Source: Agelas oroides (lineage: Eukaryota > Porifera > Demospongiae > Agelasida > Agelasidae). Taken from it: a stretch of 64,000 bases of DNA. Below are positions 10,388 to 21,673 of the stretch, piece after piece. The notes beneath the pieces are model-generated. The model had not been told where the DNA came from, searched no databases, and was given only the letters and a program-made list of their open reading frames with translations. How positions within the stretch are numbered: position 1 is the stretch's first letter; each line of letters opens with the position of its first letter. The position numbers and the translations under genes are program-made. The DNA is taken from contig OX422191.1 of assembly GCA_949130485.1 (NCBI GenBank), positions 8,805,754 to 8,869,753 of the forward strand. Reading direction: 5' to 3'.

Positions 10388-10918
10388 GATGATCACGTGC
10401 AAAACTGTGTCTCAATGTGCTGAACATACTCACACAAGCGGCTACAGATGATCATGTGCAAAACTGTCTCTCAATGTGCTGAACATACTCACACAAGCGG
10501 CTGCAGATGATCATGTGCAAAACTGTTTCTCAATGTGCTGAACATACTCACACAAGCGGCTGCAGATGATCACGTGCAAAACTGTGTCACAATGTGCTGA
10601 ACATACTCACACAAGCGGCTGCAGACGATCACGTGCAAAACTGTGTCTCAATGTGCTGAACATACTCACACAAGCGGCTGCAGATGATCACGTGCAAAAC
10701 TGTGTCTCAATGTGCCGAACATACTCACACAAGCGGCTGCAGATGATCACGTGCAAAACTGTGTCTCAATGTGCCGAACATACTCACACAAGCGGCTGCA
10801 GATGATCACGTGCAAAACTGTGTCTCAATGTGCCGAACATACTCACACAAGCGGCTGCAGATGATCACGTGCAAAACTGTGTCTCAATGTGCCGAACATA
10901 CTCACACAAGCAGCTGCA
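10388..10918 (+). repeat. 59-bp minisatellite, nine copies, with E-box in each unit
   Basis: Units start at 10388, 10447, 10506, 10565, 10624, 10683, 10742, 10801 and 10860, each opening GATGATCACGTGCAAAAC (two early units have CATGTG). A 59-bp unit is not a multiple of three, so the 79-codon frame across it cannot encode a regular peptide repeat. Confidence 0.95.
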
Positions 10919-12950
10919 GATGATCACACTCCATGAATATGATGAAAGCCACCGGGGTGTCTACACCTAACCAGGATGTGGTTAATTGGAGGCTCTGTCC
11001 ACGGACTCAGTTCCCATTTTCTGTGTAGTCTCTTTCTTACCTTTTGGAAATAAAAAATGATTTCATTGCGTACGTTAGACCGGATTACATCACTTTCTAA
11101 GTATTTCATTGGATGAACAGCAGAATATAACAGGTCATATATGTCAAAAATTGTACAAGTTCGCACAAAACTTGCATGATGTACAGAAAAGTTTACACAA
11201 AATAGATTATAGTTTACTGTCTCAATGTGGTGGATATACTAGTATAAACACGATATACTCCGCTAGCACCCTCGGCTGTGCCTTGGGTAAACCGTCTAGC
11301 AAAGTATAATTATCTGTGTTTATAGCCGCATTCAAAGCACTCCATTGATGAAGTTCTGTATAAGGAGGCGGTATACACACCTTGTTCGTAGATGCATGAA
11401 TATCTGATGTGTCTTGAAGTGCATGTGAACCTCACCCTTAGCAGAAGCTCAGCGATACGGCGCTATTTTGAGCGTAGTGATGTGATCAAAACACGCAACA
11501 GTTTAGTCCTCACTTTCTACATGGGACATATAGCTTCTTTCTAGCAACTAAGTTGGCAAAATTGGTGACTTATAAATGGTTTCCAAATGATGGAAGACGT
11601 TTGTTGTATTTCTGAATTTCATTAATTGTAAGGGATCAATGCAATGCTTGCATTAGGATGCATTCAGCTCAGCAGAGGAGATGTGTAGTGTGTGTAGCAT
11701 TTGAGGGAGGACATGACGTTACGTTGTGGCGACAATTGGTGCACTCGGATGACATTCCAACAGCAGGAATTGTGGATATAAGTTACAAGGATTGCTCTGT
11801 GGACCAAGTCACAACGGGCGCATTGGGTTTTTGACTACTAATCTGGTTAGCTAGTCAAAATTGGTTCTTATGGCTCACTTCACAGGTTAAACTTGCTGAT
11901 TCAATGCTACAAGAGGTCGTTTAGACTTCAGCTTTGTAGAAAACCTCGTACGCCCATCACACCTTTCATGACTTCACTGTTCTTGTACGTAGCTTGTATC
12001 CATGATTTTTGACCTTGGAGCATCAGCTAATTGTCACCATTACATCACCATCACCTCCCCCTCCTCTGGACATGTAGATTGTGACCAGCATACCAAGGAG
12101 GTTCTGCAATAGTTTCCCTAAAATTGTATCAATGGAATTTTTTTCGTTGTCTGTGTGTACGTGGAAGTGTTCGTCAGTTAGTCAATAGCTTCCTGTATAC
12201 TTGCACTCCCCAAAATCTGCAATTATGCATCTTTTGAAGTTGAGCAAGTGCGTAAAATTGGCAAAAACGCTGCTAGAGATAGTTGAGTGATGTTTATGTA
12301 GGAAAACCCTTTTGTGCATTGTTATCGAAGGAGAGGAATGCGTGTGTACGTGTGGAAACAATTACACTGTTTTATGACCCTGCACATCAGGTGATTGTCT
12401 ATCATTACATCATGGCATTCAAAAATGACATCATGGCATTCAAAGATGACATCACCTATTTACATTTGATAGCAAATTGGAACCAACTTAAGGCTAGATA
12501 TGGAGAGAGGAAATACCTCGTTATCATAGTAAACACTGCATTCCAGACATTCCTTGCCTTTCACTAGAGTATAGACGGAATGCCCGCAGTGGGATAGAAC
12601 GGTGCTTGGCTCTATGAAGTATGTACAGTACACGTACAAGGTTTCGGTTGTTGATTTTTGTTTAAATAGAATATTTGGACTTTTTAAGTTTCAATCCTAG
12701 TTCTGTAAACAAGCTATATATGTCATGTTCTTATTACACAAGTTGTCCCCAGACTACGTAAACATAAACGACTGCCAGCCCATTCAGATCATATTCATTA
12801 CAGTTCCATGTAATTAATTTGTTTCAATTGCATCATGTTAGGGCGAGGCTCGCACGCACTTGATAGATTCATGCATCTACAAAGTGTGTGTGGATTCTGC
12901 CCTTAGCAGAAGTTCGGTGTTATAGAGTTTCAAACACGGTAGTATGTATA
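10919..12950. other. No gene; dispersed-repeat copy at 11088-11245
   Basis: A segment at 11088-11245 (ATTACATCACTTTCTAAGTA ... TAGTTTACTGTCTCAAT) is a copy of the repeat at 40205-40395. The rest has short open frames without recognisable domains or splice structure, and I see nothing in it I can name. Confidence 0.4.
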
Positions 12951-13411
12951 CCATAGATCTGGAAATTTTCGTTGTAAAAATATTTTCGTGGTTTGCGTAA
13001 ACCACGAAAATAAAAACGCGTTATATTTTACAACAGGTTCACAGAACAGCTAGCTAGCTATTTCGTGCGAGACTGCCTTTTCTTCGATACCCGCAGGTGA
13101 CTCGTGGCAAACGCGTAAATCTTCAACCTTCTTAGTGTACGATAAATCGTTCATCTTTACTGCCACAGTATGTACCTACACCGTTCCTCAGTTCTCTTTC
13201 ACATGTGAGTAGTTTGCCAACAGCTGCGTGGTAGCCACGAACGCAGCAAGCTGTTCGTTCTCCACATTTTTTTGGCGTGCGTAGTCTCGTTCCAGATCAC
13301 TAAACCTGGGAACATAGTTAATACCGTAAAAATATTTTCGTGGGTATCCGAGACCACGAAAATGTTTTAAAACACGAAAATTTATAACATGAAAATTTCT
13401 ACAGCATATGG
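12951..13411. mobile_element. Tc1/mariner-type MITE relative, 461 bp
   Basis: The left end CCATAGATCTGGAAATTTTCG follows a TA. The right end GAAAATTTCTACAGCATATGG is its imperfect inverse. Internal TATTTTCGTGGT and ACCACGAAAATA blocks are repeatedly inverted. The ends resemble the better preserved element at 26260-26646. Confidence 0.6.
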
Positions 13412-13442
13412 CAGCCCATTTGGAGAAACCAAAGATCATTTT

Positions 13443-13528
13443 ATGAAGAGAAGGTTATTTGTTACCAACTTGAGCTCGGAAAATAACTTTCCAAGCTCAA
13501 GTTGGTAACAGATAACCTTCCTCTTCAT
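13443..13528. repeat. 86-bp hairpin
   Basis: The left arm ATGAAGAGAAGGTTATTTGT ... CCAACTTGAGCT is matched by the inverted right arm AGCTCAAGTTGGTAACAGAT ... CTCTTCAT. Only a few mismatches and a 12-bp loop interrupt it. It probably is a mini-MITE; no target duplication identified. Confidence 0.75.
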
Positions 13529-13922
13529 TTATGCAGGATCCAACTGAGAAGCCACTGAAAGGTCATTATGTCACATACTATAATTGCACTACTGTGTTCA
13601 AAACACTGCATTGCTGGACTTCTGTTGAGGGGAAGGCTCATATACACTAGTATCAGCATTTGCAAAGCATGCTTCAGCCCTGCTCTTAGCAGAAGTTTAG
13701 CGTTGTGTACATGCCAACGTGAACATAATGGGCAGAACTTCAGCTCACGATTTGAGTGTGAAGCTTAGCCCATGCCTGCGTAGCTGACAAAATCCCTGTT
13801 CCTACTGTTGTAGGCATGATCTGTGCGGGGAAAATATGAACTCAGCAGTGTACTGCTTGCTCAGGGTTGCGCCATGGTATTAAGCATAAGCCTCGGGATC
13901 GTCAAAGGAAATGTGAAGTATT

Positions 13923-13968
13923 TAGTCCCATTCCCAGATCCTCAGTATGGTGTCTGGGAATGAGACTA
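13923..13968. mobile_element. Hairpin element (family H), diverged copy
   Basis: TAGTCCCATTCCCAGA and TCTGGGAATGAGACTA form the arms. It is a divergent member of the TAGCCTCGTTCCCAGG family. Flanking duplication is not evident. Confidence 0.6.
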
Positions 13969-14788
13969 GTAGGTGTGGAGAATCTGGTTAGCCTCAATTG
14001 CCAAAGTGCACCTACCTAACAATCACACTTGAGTGCACTTCAAGGTGCTTGTATCTTAAGTGAGTGTGTAAGTAGGTGTGAAGAATCAAGTGGGTTGACA
14101 GAACCTTGCACTTGTTGGATGTTGCTTAGCAACCAAATCTTTGAACTTGAGTAACACAGTGGAATGGGTGGAGGTGATAATGGGTGTAGCATTGGGTTGC
14201 TAGGGGTAACAGCCAACAAGTAAGTTACATTCCCCAGACGGAACAGCATTCACCCTTTGAGCTCATGCTGGCCTGCAGCTAGTATTTACAAAGCATAAAG
14301 CATTGTGTTATGTTATGTCAAATTGCACTGCACTACATGTGTAGGAAATAGCACTTTGTTCAACGCTATTTAATTTTAGTTATCAACCGCCCGCACTGCT
14401 AGTAAATTTAATGCTTTGCATGGCACCATCTGAAATGGAGGTGAAGTGAATTGGACCCGGACACCGTTCATAGCGGAGGACAATGTCCACTTTTATCGAA
14501 GGAAGCCACTGGCGAATGGTGGCCGAACTGACTTCGTTCCCAGGCTCTCACTTTGTTCACTTTGCATTGCTTGCAGTATTGCTGCAGCTGGAAGCACTGG
14601 GGACCTAGGAATGAAAATCTGCATCTTTCTTGTTTGCAAAACCATGAGCCGTATAGCCAGCGGCTTCTCATGGCATGGTTATTAGCTTGAAGATCATCAA
14701 ATTCTCTCATGCATGCTGTGGTGAAAGTCTGCATACACCAGAGGAGGGCGGACTGCTCTTGTTCCCTGCACTTATGGGTACTTGCTTG
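13969..14788. other. No gene; fragment of an element also present near 61 kb
   Basis: The stretch 14110-14280 (GTTGCTTAGCAACCAAATC ... GTTACATTCCCCAGACGGA) is related in inverse and direct pieces to 60948-61000 and 61805-61885. It carries X-box-like GTTGCTTAGCAAC and GTTGCTAGGGGTAAC. The short frames on both strands at 14446-14734 show no known domain. Confidence 0.4.
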
Positions 14789-15437
14789 CAGATTTTATTA
14801 GCCAGGTTACCTTATTTGGAAACTGCTTGTTCTGTTACCATAGTAACCCAATGCTGGCCTTCCCTATCCATATTTGCATACTGGCGAATACTAAGAGGCC
14901 GTGAATGTACCAAAAGACTAAGAGTGAGCATTAGAGAATGTTTTAGCAGTCAATGGATTACGTAGCCACTTGAATTTGCCAAAAGGCCTCTGGGAATAAC
15001 CTCCTATGTGCAGTGAGTTGCCACTGTCCATAAGGGTTCCCATTGTTTACATTCCAAGAGTTGCTTAGCAACCAGAACTGTGAACATGAATACATACTCC
15101 ATACGTATGAATATTTGTATAAAGATGATCCGAGGAATGTCTATAGTGGCCACACTGTTAAAAACTGCATCCTGTTGTTTTTTTAAGGCCACTCCTAGCC
15201 TCGTACCCAGGCCATTTCTCCTACGAATGGCTAGATCACTCCTGGTCCCAGTTGTACTAATCCTGTACAAATTGACCTGGATAAAGCAACCATCTGTCTG
15301 TAGTGGGCAAAATAATTGGTTCCCATGGCAACCATTATAGGCAGATTTCACTGTAGGTAATAAGGGGTGTGGCATTGGATTACTATGGTAACAGAACAAG
15401 CAGTTTCCAAATAAGGTAACCTGGCTAATAAAATCTG
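14789..15437. mobile_element. 649-bp inverted-repeat element with RFX-like palindromes
   Basis: The outer arms, about 65 bp, read GATTTTATTAGCCAGGTTAC ... GTTACCATAGTAACCCAATG and are repeated in inverse at 15371-15437. The inside includes GTTCCCATGGCAACC, an excellent X-box match, and GTTGCTTAGCAACC. No transposase frame is present; the 162-codon minus frame crossing it ends within the arms and is chance. Confidence 0.75.
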
Positions 15438-15689
15438 TTTCTATACGAGCAAAGTAACCGCACCCCAAGATGCTTATAAGCTGGTAGGCCACTGCTACTT
15501 AGCTACAAGACCTGAAGTAGGTTTTAGAGATCAGGATTTTGTGCTGCAAATTTGCCTGAAGTAGAAAGCCTTAGAGTATCAGAGTTTTGTGGTTTCTTAA
15601 AAAAGCTTTGCCCTCAAGGGAGGAGCCAGACATCAGTTTATCAATTGTGAATAGCGAGGCACACCTTCACCTCCTTTATACTCGTGCAT

Positions 15690-15800
15690 TACGTGCGTAA
15701 TATCAGCCCGAAGCGCGGTAGCGCGCTCAATACATGCAATGATTTTATACGTAGTATATTGAACGTGTGACGTCACGTAAGCGCTTCGGGAGTCACTGTG
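15690..15800. repeat. CpG-rich short inverted repeat with a CRE palindrome
   Basis: CCCGAAGCG (about 15709) is inverted as CGCTTCGGG (about 15789), and TGACGTCA, a perfect CRE/ATF site, lies between at 15768-15775. CpG density here is unusually high for the region. It may be an eroded MITE or an old promoter; neither can be decided from sequence. Confidence 0.4.
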
Positions 15801-15947
15801 AGGGCCGGTGAAGGGAGAGTTGTTGGTGTACCAAAGTTTCATTCATGGGGTAAGTGCACCATGCCATTAACGAATATCAACTCAGATTGGATGTTCAACG
15901 CTTCCTCCAGCCTGTGTATTATATTGGGTTAGTTATATTAGTTACCA

Positions 15948-16621
15948 GTCACAAAAAAGTTTGCCAAACGCAAACAAGCACATGTAGGGATGAAATCTTC
16001 AAAAACCAACCAAACAAGACGGGAACGACACCACAATACTTTTACACCATCCCTACATCTTGTGCCATTTTGCCAAAACTGTGTGTTTGTATTTGTTTTT
16101 TAGTTGTGTGTAGAAGAGGGTTGTCTTGTAGATGGAAGGGTGTGGCGTGGGTGTGTTGTGCATAGTGAGTATGTTGTGTTGTTGGTGGTTGCTACTGAGT
16201 GTAGCAGGTATGGTCCAAGTTGTGTGTAGAAGGTGTGGAGTGAGTGAGGAGTGGTGAGTGTGTGTGTTATGTTGGAATGTGCATTATGTTGTTAAGTTTT
16301 ATGCCTGTTTAGCATGATAGATATGGGTTGTCTTGTATACAGGTGGCTGTGAAGTGAGTAGTGGTAATTTTGTAATGCTTTGTGAAGGATGGGTTATTTT
16401 GTGAGATAGTTGAATGGAGTGAAGTACTATGTTTGTTTGTGGTTGGTGTGGGCTAATAAGTACAAATGTAGAGGGTTTTGTGTTGTGTACCAGTGGCAAA
16501 ATGGCACAAGATGTAGGGATGGTGTAAAAGTATTGTGGTGTCGTTCCCGTCTTGTTTGGTTGGTTTTTGAGGATTTCATCCCTACATGTGCTTGTTTGCG
16601 TTTGGCAAACTTTTTTGTGAC
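15948..16621. mobile_element. 674-bp foldback element with near-identical 127-bp arms
   Basis: The left arm (15948-16074, starting GTCACAAAAAAGTTTGCC) is the reverse complement of the right arm (16495-16621) with a single mismatch in 127 bases. The unique centre is G/T-rich with no coding content. The high arm identity indicates recent insertion or arm homogenisation. Frames reading KVCQTQTSTCRDEI on both sides are the two arms. Confidence 0.9.
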
Positions 16622-16905
16622 TTGTTTCTGTTGTTTTTTTTTTGTTGTTGTGTAACCACACCCCAAGTGAAATGACTTGTTATGTAGTTTATTGTTGATG
16701 TTGATGGATTTCTGGAGGATGTTAGCTGTTTGCACTTATCCACTTGACAATGGAATCATGGGTGTAACTGTTGTCTAATTGGGTATGTGCATGTGTGTGT
16801 GAGTGGTTGTTCTAAGGCACTGTGGTATATACATGACTGTCTACCTGTTCTGTTGTATGACAGGGTTGTAACACTGTATGTTGTGTGTTGTCCAAGGAAC
16901 AGTTT
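16622..16905. other. No gene seen
   Basis: G/T-rich sequence continuing beyond the foldback element; nothing recognisable. Confidence 0.3.
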
Positions 16906-17714
16906 CTATAGCTGGTTATACATTGTGGGCAGGTGTGTGTAGGTTGTGTATGGTGGGTGGCAGGTACATAGGTCATAAAGAGGTAAGGCATAACTGTGGT
17001 AAAGGAACCCTTGGAGAGTAAGAGTGTTTTTCCGGGTTCTTCCAGTACTTGTTACGGGACGCTTGCCTTTTGCTTTCTTTGTTTCGCAGATAGTTCTGCT
17101 TATCCCGCGCCCGTTTCTTGTGGACGTTACGCATACTGCGTTCCTTGTCAAATCCAGCACAAGTACGTCAACTGCTGTATGAAAGTAGCAACATATGCAA
17201 TCGTTTGGGAATCAATCGATCGTCAAGTTCTCTACGGAAGTAGAATAACCGCAGCTGCATGCCAACTTCACGTGCTGTAGCTGTTGAACTTCTGTTGACG
17301 TAATCGCTATGAATATTCTATTCTAACAAAATGGCGTATAGCAGCAAGCATAAGCGTGGGGTTACCTGAGAATCGCCGATTAATTCGACTTCTTTCTTTG
17401 AGAACGATGAGTGGTGGGTACAATACCCAGTAATTTATGCTGGTCTTTCGCGTTTGAATCGTTGTAATAGCTTCAGCCGTTGTCGTGCTATCGTGGTGAG
17501 CAAAAGAAGAAGAAGAAGTCAGAAGATAGACGATTTGCCTTTTTAGCGACTTGACTGTCAGGTACTTAGCGATGCTTTCCAGCAAATTTAACGATCCTGT
17601 TGCCCATGGAAGCACTCGATAATGTCTGATATGGCTCATGGAGGCCGTTGACTTATCTAACGCGGACATTTCGAGCGTGTCATTTGTGCACTTTGAATGT
17701 GGCCGCCATTTTTT
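16906..17714 (-). other. Weak two-exon hypothetical gene on the minus strand
   Basis: A frame starting with Met at 17669 (MSALDKSTASMSHIR) is open to a possible GTAAC donor after 17366. A possible acceptor (ACTTTCATACAG) near 17176 restores the same frame, which runs to a stop at 16906. Just upstream, 17702-17712 is GCCGCCATTTT, a YY1-type AAAATGGCGGC on the minus strand, followed by a nine-codon upstream frame. Another minus frame over 17000-17150 is Lys/Arg-rich and contains RNKYWKNPEK, resembling low-complexity repeats common in sponge transposon-associated proteins. No domain is recognised. It could be a real small gene inside the PSMA2 intron or a transposon scrap; evidence is thin. Confidence 0.2.
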
Positions 17715-17884
17715 TTCGGGGTCATCCCTACATATGGCGTACTACCGTACGCCATGATATTATTTACGTGGGTCCTTTAAGTTGCATCTTGGGGTGTAAT
17801 AAGCCACACTGTGGAGCTTGTAAAATGATTAATAGGACTTGCAAAACCACACAGTACATCTGTGCCCTAACAATACTGCGCTTT

Positions 17885-18012
17885 GAAAGTAGGTCGTCAG
17901 AAAGAAACTGACATGTATCTGTCGTTGGTTAAAAAACTTTTGAAGAAGCAATAAAGTAGGTCGTCAGAAAGAAACTGACATGTTCATTAAAAACTTTGAA
18001 GAAGCAATAAAC
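17885..18012 (+). repeat. Two-copy direct repeat, about 60-68 bp
   Basis: GTAGGTCGTCAGAAAGAAAC followed by TGACATG and GAAGAAGCAATAAA occurs twice in tandem. Each copy has a small hairpin (GTCAG, AAAGAAA, CTGAC) and an AATAAA-type hexamer. Confidence 0.75.
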
Positions 18013-18309
18013 TTTCAGTCTTTGTAGCCTATAAAGCCATTGATTGACCAGGGTTATGTTTACTCTTGTAACCATGGCAACCTACTTCCAAAGCACTGTA
18101 AAAGATAGTGTTCATTGTACATACTACCCTGAACAGGGAAATAACAAATTAGCGATGAATATTTGGAAATACTAGCAGGTGTAGAAATACTGAATAGGGA
18201 CAGCTTCTCACCTGACTTCAAAACATTTAGTGCTAATTTTATCAATTTCCTTATATAGTTTGTTCACTATCTGCTATAAATAGACTTCCTGTGTTACAGG
18301 AAACACATG

Positions 18310-18700
18310 TAAAAGAATCCTAGGATGATTTGGGAAATAGGGTTTATTTGGACTGGTTAAGTAACTATTAATAGTTATTAACTGGTGGAAGTGTTCTAGA
18401 AGGATCCATGTAAACTATGTCATGATTTGGGACACATTTCTGATTGTTACGCTATGGTAAACACTAATCGTGTGAAACTTGTTTTTAGACAAATTTAGCA
18501 TATCAGAACCTATATTGCAATGTTTATGTGAAGCAGGATTTATATGGACTGGTTAAGTAATTATTAATAGTTATTAATACTTTGTACAGGGTTTTAAAGT
18601 ATTCTAGAAGAATCTATGTATATTGGGACACTTGTTTCTGACGGGTACACTGTATGAAAGCAAGCAATTAAAAGTTGTTTATATCTAATACATGTTTGTG
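18310..18700 (+). repeat. Degenerate tandem repeat, about 200 bp unit
   Basis: TGGACTGGTTAAGTAA, TATTAATAGTTATTAA and GTTCTAGAAG-type blocks recur at about 18350 and 18545 in the same order, with many differences. No coding content. Confidence 0.5.
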
Positions 18701-18864
18701 TACAGGATTTAACAGCCTAGTCTCATCAAAATTGTTCTAAAAGCATCACAAATGAACTGGATTGGGTCGCTTGTTGTTGACTGGCAAGATTGCATACGCT
18801 AACAATCATTAAAGTTTGGATCTTACATCATTGTGAATTCATGACAGTACAAGTCATTATTTTT

Positions 18865-19043
18865 TTCGCTGCATGTTTTGGTGCGGCTACTATTTAAGGG
18901 CAGTGTTTATTTCTTTGGGAAGCCCACAGACATCAACGGCAGCTGGATAAGGTACATACGAGTGAGACAGTGACGACTGTTAGATGCTGTCAGTGGTAAG
19001 TGCAGCCTCTCAGTCCTGCTGTCAGCTGTGGAAACGAGTCGTA
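18865..19043 (+). mobile_element. Truncated copy of the 411-bp TA-flanked MITE
   Basis: TGCGGCTACTATTTAAGGGC, GAAGCCCACAGACATCAAC, CAGCTGGATAAGGTACATAC and the following 80 bp match the interior of the intact element at 21261-21671. The match stops at about 19043, where a LINE fragment begins. Confidence 0.75.
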
Positions 19044-19247
19044 TTATTGGCACCCAGTCCCTCAGCGCTTAGGACGCTATTGCATATCTGTGAATGTTTC
19101 GGTGTTGATAACTACCTGAAGTTCAATCCAGATAAAACACCATGCATCAGATTTTCCAGACTACATGACAATAGCTCGTGTCATTTCGTGTCTTGTGGAA
19201 AAACTCTTGAATGTTGCAGATCTGTCACTCATTGAGATCATAAGCTT
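19043..19247 (+). pseudogene. LINE reverse transcriptase fragment
   Basis: The frame contains VLLAPSPSALR, LKFNPDKTPCIRF and GKTLECCRSVTH in the order and spacing of the RT domain downstream of the catalytic YADD box of CR1/L2/jockey-type non-LTR retrotransposons. The box itself is absent: the residues before VLL come from the adjoining MITE. The frame stops just after SVTH. This is a dead fragment; the clade is inferred from these motifs only. Confidence 0.75.
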
Positions 19248-19668
19248 TTATGTCCAACACTGTGTCCCTACCGATGATTCTTCACTCACTCCCTACCATG
19301 TTTCCAGCTTTCCTTCCCATTGTCGCTTTGTCTCATACCACCTCACCCCACCCTCTACAAGGCTTCATAGAGGGGACTTTAACTTTACACTAGCCTCGTT
19401 CCCAGGCCTTCCCACTGTCCAGTTTTTGATCGCTTGCAGTGTGCAAAAACGTAGGAGGAAGGGCTGGTCCATTTTATCACATGAATGACGTCAGTGTCTG
19501 GCTAGGTAGACAGAGGGGGGGAGGGGTCCCCGATCTATATCTATGTGATTGAGGAACCACACTCTGACTAATCAGATTGCAGAAAATACTACCACTATGT
19601 TACATGTGACTTTGATTGTGGCTTTCATTTCGCGATATCGTTTGTTAGAGTGTTGTGTTGTTACTGTT

Positions 19669-19830
19669 GAATTTGATTGGTCCACTATATACAAGTATGT
19701 CATTACTTTCATGAATTTGATTGGTCCACTATATACAAGTGTGTCGTTACTTTCATGAATTTGATTGGTCCACTATATACAAGTGTGTTGTTGCTTTCAT
19801 GAATTTGATTGGTCCACTATATACAAGTCT
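19669..19830 (+). repeat. 44-bp minisatellite, 3.7 copies
   Basis: Units start at 19669, 19713, 19757 and 19801 with GAATTTGATTGGTCCACTAT. Each holds an ATTGG (inverse CCAAT) and a TATATA a few bases apart. Confidence 0.9.
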
Positions 19831-19941
19831 CTAAATGCAACAGTGATTTGTTCACAAGTCTCTCTACTGCGTTATTTTTTCTCATGGCACGAAATTGTTC
19901 ATTACAGTAAAAATGGTCTACAATGTCATCTATAAGTAGAT

Positions 19942-21110
19942 GCTACGCTCTAAAAAATAGTTGCTACACTCTAAAAAATAGTTGCTACACTCTAAAAAAA
20001 TAGTTGCTACACTCTAAAAAATAGTTGCTACACTCTAAAAAATAGTTGCTACACTCTAAAAAATAGTTGCTACACTCTAAAAAATAGTTGCTACACTCTA
20101 AAAAATAGTTGCTACACTCTAAAAAATAGTTGCTACACTCTAAAAAATAGTTGCTACACTCTAAAAAATAGTTGCTACACTCTAAAAAATAGTTGCTACA
20201 CTCTAAAAAATAGTTGCTACACTCTAAAAAATAGTTGCTACACTCTAAAAAATAGTTGCTACACTCTAAAAAATAGTTGCTACACTCTAAAAAATAGTTG
20301 CTACACTCTAAAAAATAGTTGCTACACTCTAAAAAATAGTTGCTACACTCTAAAAAATAGTTGCTACACTCTAAAAAATAGTTGCTACGCTCTAAAAAAT
20401 AGTTGCTACGCTCTAAAAAATAGTTGCTACGCTCTAAAAAATAGTTGCTACGCTCTAAAAAATAGTTGCTACGCTCTAAAAAATAGTTGCTACGCTCTAA
20501 AAAATAGTTGCTACGCTCTAAAAAATAGTTGCTACGCTCTAAAAAATAGTTGCTACGCTCTAAAAAATAGTTGCTACGCTCTAAAAAATAGTTGCTACGC
20601 TCTAAAAAATAGTTGCTACGCTCTAAAAAATAGTTGCTACGCTCTAAAAAATAGTTGCTACGCTCTAAAAAATAGTTGCTACGCTCTAAAAAATAGTTGC
20701 TACGCTCTAAAAAATAGTTGCTACGCTCTAAAAAATAGTTGCTACGCTCTAAAAAATAGTTGCTACGCTCTAAAAAATAGTTGCTACGCTCTAAAAAATA
20801 GTTGCTACGCTCTAAAAAATAGTTGCTACGCTCTAAAAAATAGTTGCTACGCTCTAAAAAATAGTTGCTACGCTCTAAAAAATAGTTGCTACGCTCTAAA
20901 AAATAGTTGCTACGCTCTAAAAAATAGTTGCTACGCTCTAAAAAATAGTTGCTACGCTCTAAAAAATAGTTGCTACGCTCTAAAAAATAGTTGCTACGCT
21001 CTAAAAAATAGTTGCTACACTCTAAAAAATAGTTGCTACACTCTAAAAAATAGTTGCTACACTCTAAAAAATAGTTGCTACACTCTAAAAAATAGTTGCT
21101 ACACTCTAAA
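19942..21110 (+). repeat. 21-bp minisatellite, about 56 copies
   Basis: A strict 21-bp period contains GTTGCTAC-A/G-CTCTAAAAAATA. One base alternates in blocks: one G unit, about 20 A units, about 30 G units, then five A units. One unit (about 19990-20001) has seven A in place of six. One frame per strand stays open (21 is divisible by three) but lacks a start codon and is broken by the 7-A unit, so coding is unlikely. Confidence 0.97.
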
Positions 21111-21260
21111 TGCTTTGTCCAACAGGATCTACAGTTGCACTCCTAATGCATTTGGGTTGCTACATCCTTGGGCCCTTGAGTTTCTAAATCGTGTAGGCAC
21201 CCCATCCATGGACTCGGTGTTGAACTGTTTAGACACATGTTTGCTTACCAATCATATATA

Positions 21261-21671
21261 CCGTATTTCTTCGATCAGACGCCACGGCTACTATTTATTT
21301 CGCTGCTCGTTTTGTGCGGCTACTATTTGAGGGCAGCTACTATTCGAGGGCGGTGTCTATTTCTTTGGAAAGCCCAGAGACATCAACAACAGCTGGATAA
21401 GGTACGTACGAGTGAGACAGTGACAGTTGCTAGACGCTTTCAGTAGTACGCACAGCCTCTCACTCCTGCTGTCAGCCATGGGAACGACTCGTACAACACA
21501 AACAGTCATAGCGCTAGCGTGGTGACCGTCGTCAGAAACCGTTCGCACACGTATGCGCGTGCCGCGTTTACTTAGCCGCGGCTACTATTTGAGGGGCAGC
21601 GTTTATTTCGTTCAAAAGCTTCAGATTGTGCGGCTACTATTCGAGGGCGGCGTCTATTCGAAGAAATACAG
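21261..21671. mobile_element. 411-bp MITE with TA target duplication
   Basis: The left end CCGTATTTCTTCGATCAGAC and the inverse right end TCTATTCGAAGAAATACAG are flanked by TA at 21259-21260 and 21672-21673. Internal CGGCTACTATTTGAGGG segments are repeated three or four times. A truncated copy lies at 18865-19043. TA flanks suggest a Tc1/mariner-type transposase. Confidence 0.85.
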
Positions 21672-21673
21672 TA

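Noticed and set aside
10566-10805. Cys/His-rich repeat frame of 79 codons
   Set aside because: The unit is 59 bp, so the frame shifts every unit; it is open only by chance.
19942-21110. MEF2-site array (CTAAAAAATAG)
   Set aside because: The MEF2 consensus is 10 bp (YTAWWWWTAR); this core has five A/T between CTA and TAG and so is one base too long.
19942-21110. CRISPR-like array
   Set aside because: Perfect head-to-tail 21-bp units without spacers; it is a eukaryotic minisatellite.
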